Below are positions 34,811-46,409 of a DNA stretch of 64,000 nt, one piece after another. The DNA is from Phallus indusiatus (lineage: Eukaryota; Basidiomycota; Agaricomycetes; Phallales; Phallaceae), in the NCBI GenBank assembly GCA_027605045.1, contig JAQFWX010000001.1, positions 1,860,001 to 1,924,000 on the forward strand, given 5' to 3'. The translations under genes and the position numbers were made by a program. The stretch's first letter is position 1, and every line of letters begins with the position of its first letter. The notes under the pieces are model-generated. The model had not been told where the DNA came from. It saw only the letters and a list, made by a program, of their open reading frames with translations, and searched no databases.

Positions 34811-35052
34811 TGTTAGAATATGATCTGTACAACTCTCTAGGTAGATTAGATTATACCAGCGCTATGGGCGCCTAATAGGCGCCCAGACGCGGTATAGGTA
34901 AGCCTGGAGTGATGGGAATACTCTTTATACAGAGTATTCACCATCTGTCTCCAGGTATGTTCATAATTCATGAAATAATATACAGAGTATTCACCATCTG
35001 TCTCCAGTGTTGTTAAGGTTAATATAACATCATCTCTATACCAATTCTAATA
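34811..35052 (+). mobile_element. Short LTR-like element, family 6 (242 bp)
   Basis: TGTTAGAATATGATCTG...AATTCTAATA with exact TSD GTCAA (34806-34810 and 35053-35057). Contains the palindrome ggcgcctaataggcgcc. Confidence 0.9.
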
Positions 35053-35880
35053 GTCAAGTCAGAGGAATCACTGTCAATTAAAATCTCATCCCTTCTGACA
35101 CTGCCCTTTTCTCTCTCCCTCTCCTTCCCTTTCCCTTCCTCCTTCTCCTTTGCCTTTTCTTTCATTTTCTGAGTCTTAGGCTTAGCAGGTCCCAGTAAGT
35201 TCTTGTGAGTGGATAGAGATTGTCTCCTCCTCCTCTTTGACTCTGTTCAGATACTCCTCAATTGCAAGAAAGGTTCCACGAGATATGAGGAAAAATAAAG
35301 TAAATTTAGTTCTAGATTTGTATTTGATGACCCTTTGAAATACTAAATTAGTGACATAATTCTTATCATAAAGTTCAAGAGACTGCAGATCCAATGGAAA
35401 CCCTTTGAGCCATGCTTGCAAACTGGGTTTGATAACTGTAATTGCACATTGTTTGAGTTCTGAATAACCAATATGAATATTGACATTATCACAGGTCTCC
35501 ATAACTTTCTGCAAACCTATAAGTGTAGACTATATGAAATATATCTGAATTGATACTTACAGAGATTGGAGTTAGCTTTCCAGGGTTCTTACTATCATTC
35601 CAATAGGCTGGTTGGACCCAGAGAATAAAGGAATGTTTTGGGACTGTATGATAGACCAAGAACGAATGAGCTTCATAACCAATAAATTGCTGTGGAAGCT
35701 GATTATACACAGCATTATAACCAATAGGCTGTGAAGGAACATAGCCAGAGATTGAAAAGGGGCAACTGCTCCTTGTATGGCAATAGGAGGACCCTGAACA
35801 ATGGATGATGCTTGTCCAAGTGCTTAAGTGGCAGAATATCCCTGAACAGGTAAATTAGGAAATCCAGATCCAACTGCACA
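35053..35880 (-). pseudogene. Unrecognised spliced gene remnant, minus strand
   Basis: Minus-strand coding appears to run from about 35715 (YNQLPQQFIGYEAHSFLVYH) to a GT..AG intron at about 35515-35560, then a second exon of about 110 residues ending with basic and K/E-rich segments (KEKAKEKEEGKGKERERE) and an acidic tail near 35060. A stop at about 35182 and shifts upstream break it. The first part is Q/P-rich. I do not recognise the family; a domesticated or transposon-borne protein is possible. Confidence 0.45.
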
Positions 35881-35892
35881 CAAACTGGGGGG

Positions 35893-36243
35893 TATTACAG
35901 TACGCTAGCACCTCACCCGATTATTTGATTTCTTTGATTTCTCTTGGTTTCATTTTGTGTTACGATTTCCTTCATTTCCCGTACTTTGCGTTTCCACTAT
36001 TTTCATCGTTTTTCCGTTTTCTCAATTTCTTCGATTTATTTCAATTTCTGTCTGTATCTCCTCAGATCCCATGGAGATCAGTCGGGCGCCTCATATCCTG
36101 TACTTATATGCATTTTCCCTAGAGGGGGATACCTAAGCTTGTTCTCTTAGGTTTTCCCTCCTCTAGGTGAGTAGTTAGTCGCTGCCCCTCAATAGATCTT
36201 AGGTTTTCCCTCCTCTAGGTGTGTGCCCTGAGTCGCCCTAACA
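35893..36243 (-). mobile_element. Solo LTR, family 1 (351 bp)
   Basis: Reverse-oriented, tattacagtacgctag...GCCCTAACA, flanked by GGGGG on both sides (35888-35892 and 36244-36248). Confidence 0.85.
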
Positions 36244-36778
36244 GGGGGGAGCATTCTCATCTTGAATAGCATTAGTAGAGAAAGAAATTAAGATATAGAG
36301 ATATTATTGCAATTCCTTTGGGCAAGGTTTGTACCCTGTCGTATTTCACTGGTTTACTCACTGGCCATATCCTCTGTAGGGTGAATATTTCTGGCTATTA
36401 TATTTGGGTTCCTAGGTGTGTATAGAAAATTATTATTATTATTTTGACAATCAATTCAGGGGGCAAATTTATCAGTGGTTTCATGTCCATGTACCTGAAT
36501 TAGTACAGCAGAGAAAACAAAGGAGATTTAAATGATGTGCATTTGTCGCTGCAAGAGTCAATCATATTTGGGCTATCAACCAGTATGACAAGTGGGAATT
36601 TGGACTATGGTTACACTTAGGCACAGAGGTGTTCAGTGGTTGACTACTTTGGCTGACAATATGGTGAACAAATAAAGATCCTCATTTGATCTGCAGCTAT
36701 TATTTGGAAACTGCACGAGAGCTCCAAGGTATTTTAATGCCTGATTGTGTTAATAGCTAATATTTATATTCATAAATC
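36244..36778. other. Unassigned AT-rich sequence
   Basis: No gene or repeat recognised. Confidence 0.5.
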
Positions 36779-36962
36779 TATTAGAATTGATGTATAGATG
36801 ATGTTATATTAACCTTAACAGCACTGGAGACAGATGGTGAATACTCTGTATAAAGAGTATTCCCATCACTCCAGGCTTACCTGCATCTGGGCGCCTAATA
36901 GGCGCCCATAGCGCTGGTACAATCTAATCTACTTAGAGAGATGTACAGATCATATTCTAACA
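36779..36962 (-). mobile_element. Short LTR-like element, family 6 (184 bp)
   Basis: TATTAGAATTGATG...ATTCTAACA with exact TSD AAATC (36774-36778 and 36963-36967). Confidence 0.87.
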
Positions 36963-39027
36963 AAATCCCTCTCCTTACTCAAAGCAATCCAGGAACTGAG
37001 AATTATAGAGTAGCAAAATCTCAAACAACCATACAACAAATTCTTGACCTGATGTTACAAGGAACTTTACAGCACTATTTTAAATATAAAAAAAGTAATA
37101 TTAAACCAGAGGTTCAATGGAGTCAGCTTTGTTGTCACTGGAGCCCAGGATTTGAAGATGGTCTGAATTGGGATTTATATAATCCACTCCATGATTTACA
37201 CCAGTAAGTCTCAAGTGATAAGTAAATTCAGTTTATATTTGTAGACTACTACGGTGATGGCTTGCTATTCCATGGCTGCAGGCTGAACTTGATATCTGCT
37301 GGCATCGGTGAAATCAGTCTGCTCATCAGAAAGATCTCTACAAGATTTTTCTAAATGAGATCCCTGATCTCATATTCTATGAACCACAGAGCTATAACAA
37401 CTCTGTAGACTTTAAAGTGTATTTAATTTATCACAATTCAAGCAATAGTAATCGAATGGTTTTATCCAGATTACAATATCAAATGATCTACTTGACCATG
37501 TTGCATAACTCTGGGCCCCCCTCAATGACTCTGTTTTTACTCTAGTTCCAAACGAATTTGCCTTGCATGCACATGAAATATTTTGGACATGAAACTATGG
37601 TCCAGTCACTATTTGCAACTTTTAGAATATTTTTGTCAATATGTCTCTTTTATTCGATAGCATGCAATTCACAATTCCTTTTTACTATGCTGGATCTGAA
37701 GTCACCCTTATTTCTTATCTTGCTCCAGTTTCGCAACTCATAGCTATTTGTAATGGAAGTATTGTTCAGTCACAGATCATTGCATGCAATGACCATTATG
37801 ACAATGAAAATATCATCAGCAAAGAGAAGGATGGGGAGGAGGATGATGGTAAAGATAGTGATGGAGAGTTTTCAGTCATTATATATAGTGATGAGGAGAG
37901 TGAGAATGAACCTGAGCAACTTCAGCTTGCTGATGAAGAAGATTGATTCCTATGTAAATACAGCCCATCAAAATAAAGGTGTATCATTAGCTTGGTCTCT
38001 TTCTACTGTGAGATCAAAGGCTGCTTTGATATATGTAGAAAAAGAGATAACTAAACCCAATCAGCCAATACCTGGAATAGAAATTATTGTAGCTGCTAGC
38101 ATGAAGATATTTTTGGTTCAAAAACTAAAAGAGTATCAGGGCTAGAGTCAATGATCACTTGAAGGGTAGCATCTATAAAATTGCCCCCAGTAGCTAGGTT
38201 ATCTCCTAATTGGGTATGCTCAGTTTGCCAAGTGAATGTATAGTCAGCCCAGCATGGATCAGTATGAGTTGATCTAGACAAGGTTAATAGACAAATGTTT
38301 AGTGCAAATGTACTTATGATATATATCCCTGAGCAAGATAGCCCTCTGAAGGTGCCTGACTCACATAAGGAAAAATATATTCTTTGCCAGTGATAGTAAT
38401 TTTATATCCCGAAGTCTCTATGAAAATTAATACTTTTAAGTGAAAAGGTATCTCTAATAAATACCTTGGCAATCTTTTCCAGCCATTTCAGGCATTATCA
38501 CTTATCATGAATCATCTATTGTTCCTAAGAAATGCTAGAACTACTACGCATAATAAAGAAAATACAATCAAACATGACACGATGATTACTATATAGAATG
38601 ACTGTAATAGTTAATTACCGTATTCTAACAGGTTCAATTCTCAGATGCTCTAGATCTGGCTTATGCAAGAAAAGTCCCTTCTTCAGTGGGGATTTTACTA
38701 CTTGCTCTTGCTCATAGATTTTAGCTCCACCTTATGATATTATTGCTGCAATGTTCAGTGATGGCTGGCCAAGCCCTAAATCCCTTCTCTATAATATACA
38801 GATAATTTCAATGGCCTTTAGCTAAATAGAGTGGTTTACAAAGTGCCAGCAGCAGTCATATCATCTTCGTCAGACCTGGGTTCAGGCTTTCTGGTAGATG
38901 TTGTATGCATTCCTAAATCCTGTGTCTGGAAGCATAGGAAGAAGCCCTATAAGATTGGACAGCTGGAGGAATAAGTAATAGAAGAAAAGAATCCCAAAAT
39001 CCAGGGTCTACTTGGTTTAAATCAGGC
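36963..39027. pseudogene. Decayed coding fragments, unknown
   Basis: Plus-strand fragments are visible: 36980-37207 (VAKSQTTIQQILDLMLQGTL, SNIKPEVQWSQL) with a plausible intron after it, and 37640-37946, which ends in a strongly acidic tail (SDEESENEPEQ). They may be exons of one lost protein, but stops intervene and no family is recognised. A repeat end (attctaaca) lies at about 38545-38630. Confidence 0.4.
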
Positions 39028-39356
39028 TGTCAGGGTATGCTAGTTCTCTGTCCTTATTTCCTTGTGTTCCGATTCTCTTTTTCTCTTTCTGACCCCTTTC
39101 TGAGAACTCAAACTGTAGTTCTGTCATTTCTCATTTTCCTTTATCTATTCCTTTCGATCTCCTCAAATTTGAACTCTGGTTGAATTCTTGAAACCTCTTG
39201 GAACTCTTTTTTATCACCTCAGATCCCATGGCAATACTCATCTATTGTCCCCAAGTGCTTCCATGTAGTATATGTAGCATAGCCCTAGAGGGGATCCCTA
39301 AGCTTGTTCTCTTACGTTTCCTGCCCTCTAGGTGTGTGCCCCAAGTCACCCTAACA
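39028..39356. mobile_element. Diverged LTR joining family 2 start to family 1 end
   Basis: Starts tgtcagggtatgctag (family 2-like) and ends ggtgtgtgcc...ccctaaca (family 1-like), with cctaagcttgttctctta in between. No TSD. It may be a recombinant or a distinct older family. Confidence 0.6.
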
Positions 39357-39743
39357 TGTAACAGTTGGGAAAGGGGTTAATAAGAGTTTATAGTTACCCA
39401 GACTCTAGTGATTATTCCCCATTACTGGGGAATTGTAGTGTAGCTTTTGTGTAGTATCACAGTGTGACATTAAGCACCTGTCACACTTGTAGAGCGGTGT
39501 GACATAGTAGTTAGCTAACCTACACTGCATGTTATTTCCCATTAGCCTAGTTTGAGCAATAGACAGGAATCCAATGTCTGCATACTGTGGAAGTCAGAGG
39601 CAAGGGGAGAATATGTATAACCTGGTGTGACCACTCTATGTAATGTACAGAAGGGATGGACTTCTACACCCCCCATCCAAAAAGACTAAAAAGTGGAACC
39701 ACACAGAAAAGAATAAAAAGAACCCAAAGACATGAAAAATAAT
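39357..39743. mobile_element. Relative of the TGTAACGG LTR-like element
   Basis: Begins tgtaacagttggg and shares tgagcaatagacaggaat and neighbouring sequence with 10532-10833. The right end is unclear (about 39690). Confidence 0.5.
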
Positions 39744-40074
39744 TAAGGCCCAAGACGGGTCACGGGTTTTGCAGGTAATATCCATGGGTACCTGTACCTG
39801 TACCTGCGGGTAATTTTACCTGTGGTACGGGTACCCAGCGCCTAATTTACCCGGGTAGGTCGAGGGTAGTCTTTTTCAAAATGACGGGTACCCGTGGGTT
39901 TTTATATATAAGTTCTGATTTGCACTTTCCTGTATTTGAGGAATAATAGTGGATGGTGTTCTATTACCGTTGCTAAACAAACATGGCCGATCTAGCTATT
40001 TTAAACCTGCCGGCTCCAGGCTCGGAGCCGACAGTTTTTGCCCTCCCTGACTTTTAGTCCATCCTCTGTAGCAG

Positions 40075-42958
40075 ATGAACACAAGAAATAAGCGTCGAAT
40101 CTCTGCTGTTTCAGCAGAAACCACCCCAACTGAAACTGCAACCAAACCTGACATGCTGAGGAAGAAGACCCGGGCCTCAAATGTAGTTGCTTCCAGTATC
40201 AGTGCTCATTCATCTCCCGGGCCTGACACTGGTGATGAAAATATGTCAAATAACCCTGGAGAAAATCAAGAAGAAGAAGAAGAAGAAGATCCAGATGAAA
40301 AAGAAATGAGTACATTCCCTTTATCACTTCACCAATTTTATTTACTAACCCAGATTATTCAGAGAGGCGACAAAGCACTTGGATATCGGATGTGTACGAC
40401 CATTATCTTGATGTTCAGTTAGCGCGAGATGAGAAAGGAAACAAATTATATAAAAATGGGGTTTTATTATACGCCTTTGAATGTAAAATGTGAGGTGCTT
40501 GTTATTGGTTCGAAATGCGACTATTGATCTCTACTATATACAGAAAAGGATGTGTGAAACTGCGGAAATGTACGGATCAATCGACTGGGAATTTGAAGCA
40601 TAGGAGTGTTTGCTTACCTTCACCTGCAAGCCCGTCTGTCGAAAATATGCAAAAATTTGTGGGTGGATATACACGGGAACGAATGCGGTGGTTGGTTGTG
40701 GCATGGATAACAGGCTCCAATCGACCGTACTCGTGCATTGAAGATGCAGGCCTGTGTAGCATTTTCAAGATGCTATACTCAAAGGTGGAGATCCCAGCGA
40801 GCGTCACCGTCTCCAGTGATATCAAGACAGTGCATGAGCTGATGAAGACGAAGCTAGTCGCGCTACTTGCAGTGAGTTTTGTGCAACAAAATAAGCCTGA
40901 TTACTCAGCGGTGCAACAGGAACACAAAGGCGCAGTCCATATTGCCATCGACGCTTGGTCTTCTCAGAAGGCAAGCTCTTACCTCGGTCTCACCCTTCAA
41001 TGGTGTCCGGACGATTCACACGAGATCGCAAAACTGACGCTGGACATGGTGCGAGCCCCTTTGAGTCATACTGGGGCTTATCTTGCTGAGCAAGTCAGTG
41101 CCATCCTCGAAGAATACCAGCTCTCCTCAAAAGTAAGTTCAATTTCAAATTGTTCAATGCCTATCCCACTTACCGTGATGCATCAGATTCTTGGAATTGC
41201 TGGAGATAACGCCTCCAACAACAACACAATGACAGACGAACTATACCTACTTCTACCGTCTTGGGGTGGTCGGATATGGCGTGTGCGATGCTTTGCACAT
41301 ATAATTAACTTAGTTGAACAGGTACGCGTGCGTTCTCAGTCATGACTTACTGGTGGTTTATTGATGGTTTTTTAATAGGCCTTTCTTCTGCCATTTCACG
41401 ATCACCGAAAGAAAGGTGATACAGAGACAACCAGCGCTGACGATGATAATGCCGAAACCGTCAAACGATTGAATGCGAAGTTAGATGCATTACAAGATGA
41501 TCCTGATGATGAAGACGTACAGTATGAGGATGGTGAAGATTTGGACCACCAGAGGGAGATCGCGATGGAAATAGAGCTGTTGGATGCTGAGAGTGTGCGT
41601 GAGCTAGGCCCGATGAAGCCAGAACAGGAGTTTGAGGCTAAACTGATGTTACTGAAGGTATGTTTCCATAAGATAGTTGTACTTATCATTGCTTCATATT
41701 CCGGCAGGCAACTGGTTTAGCCAAGCGTGTCGCGAACTCGGATCAAGTACAGACTGCATTCAAAGACTGTTGCAGTTACATCAAATGCAAGCCATTAATG
41801 CTCAAAAGGCCCGTGGCGACCCGATGGAACACCCATTTCGAATGTCTGGAGCGTCACTTGGTCCAAAAAGAAGCTGTCAAGCGACTATGTGACCACGCCG
41901 CCTATGCAAAGTTCAAGCTCGACAAATTTGTGCTCTCAGATCTGGAGTGGACTATATTAGAAGAAATCAAACCTGCGCTTGAGGTTTGTTTTATTTTCAA
42001 TAATGCTATGACTACGCTAACCTTTTGACAGCTATTTGAACGGGTTACAAAACATGTTTCGCAGTCGCAGACTGTGCTCGTGCACCAGGTCATCCCGATC
42101 ATCGATAGGTTGACCGGTGAACTTGAAGATCTCCTGCAAAACAAGGAGATCCATATGGCGGTTCGATATGGAGCCAAGAATGCTCTATCAGTACTCGACA
42201 AATACTACTCCAAGACCGATGAAGCGTACATCTACCGTATAGCCATGGGTATGTCATATGTTAGAAATCTTTTTTTGGGTACTTACGTCTTGAATAGTGC
42301 TTCATCCACGATATAAGACGCAGTACTTCCACGCCAAAAAGTGGCCGCAACACTGGATTGATGAGTCCGTGAGGATCACCTGGGAGATATGGGAGACCAA
42401 ATACCAAAATTTGGAGCATGCAACAACACCAGCAAAACCACAACAGGTTTGTTTATTTATTTCTCGCAAACGTCGACTAATTTCCATTGAAGAATGATCT
42501 AGATTTCGAATGGTATGAAAATGCCGAACCGATAACCGAAGATGCTCTTTCATACTATCTCAGACAAGCACCGGAACGCACATGCACATCACCACTAACG
42601 TATTGGCAAGGACAGCTGACATCAGGACTTGCTTCACCACATTTGGTGCGCTTTGCGAAGGATATCCTGAGTTGTCCAGGTGAGTCTGTTGGATGTTCTA
42701 TTTAAAGTTAACGGCGTATACTTAGATGATACTTATTCTACAGCTACATCCGTTGATGTAGAAAGACTTTTTTCATTGTCAGGTAAAACTGTTACTCCAC
42801 TTCGCAACAACCTCAGCGATGCCTCCGTTCGCTCAACCGTCGTCCTCAACTCATGGATGAAGATCCCAGGCCTCACGGTCGAGAAGGAGTTTTGTGATGG
42901 GCTAGTCAGAGGTTGGAAACGCGGGAAACAACGAGCACAGCATGACAATTGTCAATGA
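40075..42958 (+). CDS. hAT transposase, 10 exons, 805 residues, apparently intact
   Basis: Transposase that cuts the element at its TIRs and reinserts it with 8-bp duplications. Exons by eye: 40075-40309, 40354-40489, 40544-41132, 41187-41321, 41379-41657, 41708-41983, 42032-42248, 42298-42446, 42493-42679, 42744-42958; every phase agrees and no stop is met. The N-terminus has a basic patch and an acidic E-run, then a BED-type zinc finger built across exons 2 and 3 (FECK, CVKLRKCTDQSTGNLKHR). The RNase H-like core follows (SNRPYSCIEDAGL, HIAIDAWSSQKASSYLG, GIAGDNASNN, RCFAHIINLV), with an acidic insertion near residue 400. VLHPRYK precedes the C-terminal hAT dimerisation domain (TSVDVERLFSLSG, NLSDASVRSTVVLNSWM). 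The GT..AG introns are 44-63 bp. It is a good candidate source for the ACCCG-type MITEs nearby. Confidence 0.95.
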
Positions 42959-43152
42959 TGACATGGATGCTGAAGTGCAGTAGAATACTCAATCTTAATA
43001 TGTATATATGAAAAACAGAGTAAATACAGCATGGGTACCCGCAGGTTTACCTGCAGGTACCTGCGGATAACCCGTATGACGGATATACCTGTGTGGCCTG
43101 TGGATAAGGTGATTACCTGCGGGTGATTACCCGGGTCGGGTAACGGGTCGTC

Positions 43153-43504
43153 TGTCACGGTACGCTAGCGCCTCGTTCGATTATTCGATCTTTTCGATTT
43201 CTTTCGGTTTCATTTCGCACTTCGATTTCCTTCACTTTCCGTATCTTACTGTTTCCACTACTTTTGTCGTTTCTTCGATTTCTCGATTTATTCGATTTAC
43301 TCCGATTTCTGTTTCTATCTCCTCGGATCCCATGGGGATCAGTCGGGCGCCTCGTACTCTGTATTTATATGCGTTTTCCCTAGAGGGGGATACCTAAGCT
43401 TGTTCTCTTAGGTTTTCCCTCCTCTAGGTGAGTAGTTAGTTGCTGCCCCGCAATAGATCTTAGGTTTTCCCTCCTCTAGGTGTGTGCCCTGAGTCGCCCT
43501 AACA
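43153..43504 (-). mobile_element. Solo LTR, family 1, inside the hAT element
   Basis: Reverse-oriented, TGTCACGGTACGC...GCCCTAACA, 352 bp, exact TSD TCGTC (43148-43152 and 43505-43509). Located between the transposase gene and the right TIR. Confidence 0.95.
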
Positions 43505-43598
43505 TCGTCTCTTTTTTGAGTAGTACCCGTACCTGCGGGTACTACCCGTCTTGGGCCTTAAAAATAATAGAGAGAGAAACAACGAATTCACAAGGAGG

Positions 43599-43953
43599 TA
43601 AGGGTCTCAACAGGTATCAGGTATGAGAGGTATTACCCGTACCTGCAGGTAAGGGTACAAGGGTTAGACATACCAAAACCTCTTCAGGTATGGTTTCAAT
43701 ATTGTCAAACCCACAGGTATACCTCTATTTATACCTGCAGGTATACCCCTAAAAAAACCTGCAAACCCATGGGAATACCTGCAAACCTGTGGAAATACCT
43801 GTATACCTGCAGGTTACCTGTGTACCTGCAGGTACAGAGATCACACAAATTGAAATTTGCAAAACCTGTGGCAGGTATGGTTCAGCTGTATGCATGGTCA
43901 TACCCGCAAGTACAGGTACCTGTACCCACAGGTATAACCCGTTGAGATCCTTA
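43599..43953. mobile_element. ACCCG-type hAT MITE, third TIR type
   Basis: Ends taagggtctcaacaggta and ggtataacccgttgagatcctta; the interior is mostly cctgcaggta-type palindromes without the shared core. The flanks (caaggagg, aactgcat) do not match, so one side is rearranged. It interrupts the ORF described next. Confidence 0.75.
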
Positions 43954-44805
43954 AACTGCATGGTCTGCAGACGATAGGTCTTTGCAAAGTTGCTCTAAGG
44001 ATGGTTCGGTGGTTGCATCGTAGACAGGTAAATGTCAGGGTACGCTACCACCGTCTCTCATTTTTCTATTTATTATCATCGGCATCACTTCATTTCCATT
44101 CCATTTACTATTTCCGTATTTTACTTTTATCTTCCGTTCCCTTGTTCTGTCCCTATTTCACTTTCTCTACTCGCGCGCGTCGCGCGCTCGTACCCGGCGT
44201 GATGCCCGTGACATCACGTCGCTTAGGCTCGGTTCGGGCGCCTAGCACTTAGCTGTGTCAGGGCCGCACGCCGCGTTATCGTTTTTCATGTATATAGTCG
44301 CTGTCCCTAGAGTGAGGGTCCCTAAGCTTGTTCTCTTAGGATCCCCTCCCTCTAGGTGAGTAGTATAGTTCTCTCAATATATTTTACTTAGGATCCCCTC
44401 CCTCTAGTGTGAGCTGAGTAGCCCTAACAGTAAACGGTTGCGGACAACAGAAGGGAGATTAAAGAGAGCTTCTTGACCTTTAGCCAAAGCTGACTTGCAT
44501 TTATCCTTGTGACCTGCGATTGCCAGTCCACAAGAAAACTTGACTAGTTCCCACACACGATAGCTATCCTTATCCTTGACTTTGGAACACAAAGTACGCT
44601 CATCTACCCTCGAGCTATGAAAATCTTGTAGAATTGTCATTTGAGATTCCTGAGACTCAACTGAAGGATAAGCCTCAAGCCAAGCAGATTGAAGGAGTAA
44701 CCAGCTAGAGCGAACATCAATTGATAGAGATTCATACATGTGTTTGGTCTTGTCCCTCGGAGACAAAGGGGAATAGAGAGTAGATATCATCATCTGAAAT
44801 AAGAC
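43954..44805 (-). pseudogene. Unknown coding fragment cut by a solo LTR and a MITE
   Basis: On the minus strand an open frame of about 130 codons begins near 44793, after a likely 3' splice site. It continues in phase across the family 2 LTR (44033-44429, once one TSD is removed) up to the MITE border at 43954. The protein has W, C and L-rich helical stretches (SSWLLLQSAWLEAYPSVES, YRVWELVKFSCGLAIAGHK) and no motif I know. Both ends are truncated by transposons. It may be a fragment of a gene or of a larger transposon. Confidence 0.5.
44033..44429 (+). mobile_element. Solo LTR, family 2 (397 bp)
   Basis: TGTCAGGGTACGC...GCCCTAACA, exact TSD GTAAA (44028-44032 and 44430-44434). It is longer than the 4568 copy because the aggatcccctccctctag segment is duplicated. 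Confidence 0.93.
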
Positions 44806-45150
44806 TCCACACGGGTTGCGGATATTGTGGGTTTTATCTGCGGGTACCCGGCACCTATTTTACCCAGATTGAATATGGATAGCCATTTCAGAAACCACGG
44901 GTACCCATGGTAACTGATTACTTAAGATATAAGTAACACCTGGGTGAATTTTGAGTAAATTTTGTTGTGATTTTTATTTTATTTTGGCTCTAGAGAGCTC
45001 AATTCTTACTTAAAATAGAAATAAAAAAATATGCCATTAATATTTTTTAATTCTCTACAAGATATGTCGGGCGCCTAAAATAGGCGCCCATGTCACATGG
45101 TAAAAACTTCTAATATTCTCTAGTCTTACGTGATGTTACATGTTATGTCA
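44806..45150. mobile_element. Degenerate hAT MITE with the shared core
   Basis: Contains ggctctagagagctc and a variant of the second palindrome (gggcgcctaaaataggcgccc), plus gggtacccggcacc near the left. Clear termini are missing. Confidence 0.6.
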
Positions 45151-45176
45151 TCTCCCTCACCAAAACCACTGGAGAC

Positions 45177-46005
45177 ATTGTAGGGTTTAGCCAAAAAAAG
45201 GATGCAAAAAAAAATCATGGTTCAAGGCATGGACTATTGACAATTTACCAAATTGTAAAATCATATAATAACTAATACTCAGCTCAAGGGATTCTGGTTT
45301 GGAAAATTGTCAGTATATTGCTATAATTATCTTGGCCAAATTATGTAATAATTCTTTATCATATAAGCCTATGATTAATGTTATCCATTCAGTAAAATAA
45401 TGAATAGAATGAAACTTATATTATCATCATCCATATTGAAGAATGTTCTCAAAATCTTTTTTATATTTATTGTGAAAATATTTCCATTATAATTTAGATG
45501 CATGAAAAACCTTAATTCTAAGTATGAGATTACACTGTGTAATATCAGAGTTTTCCTGGGAAAACCTTACAGCAGTTTTCATTATGTAAGGCCGGCGCTC
45601 GTTTTTTCAAAATATTCGTCGAAACCTTGCGAACGCGATAGCTCATGCAATTTTGAAGATTTTGACTTACTGTTTCTTTAAGATATGTTCATAAATATTA
45701 GATCTAGTGCACTGTATACTTTATTAAGCTTGTCAATGTGTATTTTAAATTTTGACTTTTTCCCCCAAAAAAACAACAATCAAAGGAACCTCAAATTAGC
45801 TCATAAAAATTAGATAGTGCACTAGGTATAATATTTATGGACATATCATGAAGAAACAGTAAGCTGAAATCTTCAAAATGGATGAGCTATCGCGTTCAAC
45901 GAATATTTTGAGAAAGAGTGCCGTTACATAATGAAAACTGCTGTAATAATACATGGATTCCTGGAAAACCATGAGAAAACTCTAATATCACATATAGTGA
46001 CATGC
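45177..46005. mobile_element. CACTA-like element, right end lost, with nested mariner MITE
   Basis: Starts CACTGGAGACATTGTAGGG and follows the 836-bp family to about 46005 (gagaaaactctaatatcac), where homology ends; a TA-flanked MITE sits inside. Confidence 0.75.
45570..45943. mobile_element. Tc1/mariner-type MITE, 374 bp
   Basis: Ends CAGCAGTTTTCATTATGTAA and complement, flanked by TA (45568-45569, 45944-45945). Its target site, with TA duplicated, is recognisable from intact CACTA-like copies (aaaaccttaataataca), which confirms the boundaries. Confidence 0.93.
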
Positions 46006-46409
46006 AAAACTGTTCACATGTTTGTACCTTTTTGCGTGCAAATGTAATTAAAAATCCAATAAATTCCTTAAATTCTTGAAAATATTTGTGAAGTTACCTG
46101 AGTATTCCCTGCCCAAGCAGGGTTCTCAGATGTCACTCGGAGGCCAAATTCTGGTCCTAAATCTAGAACCCAATCGGAAGTTGAAATGACTAGTAAGAAT
46201 GTGCTGATCTACTGACAAATTTGCGTCAAATCTGCATCAAATCCTCAGAACTTGCAATAGCTGAGTATATGCATTCATTTTATTTAACACAACGTGCTTT
46301 GAGGTGTATATTAGATCTAGATGAAGTATTCAGACATCTGTTCGGATGTTCAAATTCTGGGTTTGAAATTTGTGGGGCAGGGATCTGCCGCCCCTGGCGG
46401 CCCTAGTAT
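46006..46409. other. Unassigned sequence
   Basis: No gene or repeat recognised. Confidence 0.5.

Larger units (their letters stand above)
39744..43560 (+). mobile_element. Complete hAT element (3817 bp)
   Basis: Perfect 17-bp TIRs TAAGGCCCAAGACGGGT and complement, with exact 8-bp TSD AAAATAAT (39736-39743 and 43561-43568). It carries one intact ten-exon transposase gene, and ACCCGTACCTGCGGGT-type palindromes below both ends. A family 1 solo LTR inserted near the right end (43153-43504) adds 352 bp but does not touch the gene. Confidence 0.96.
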
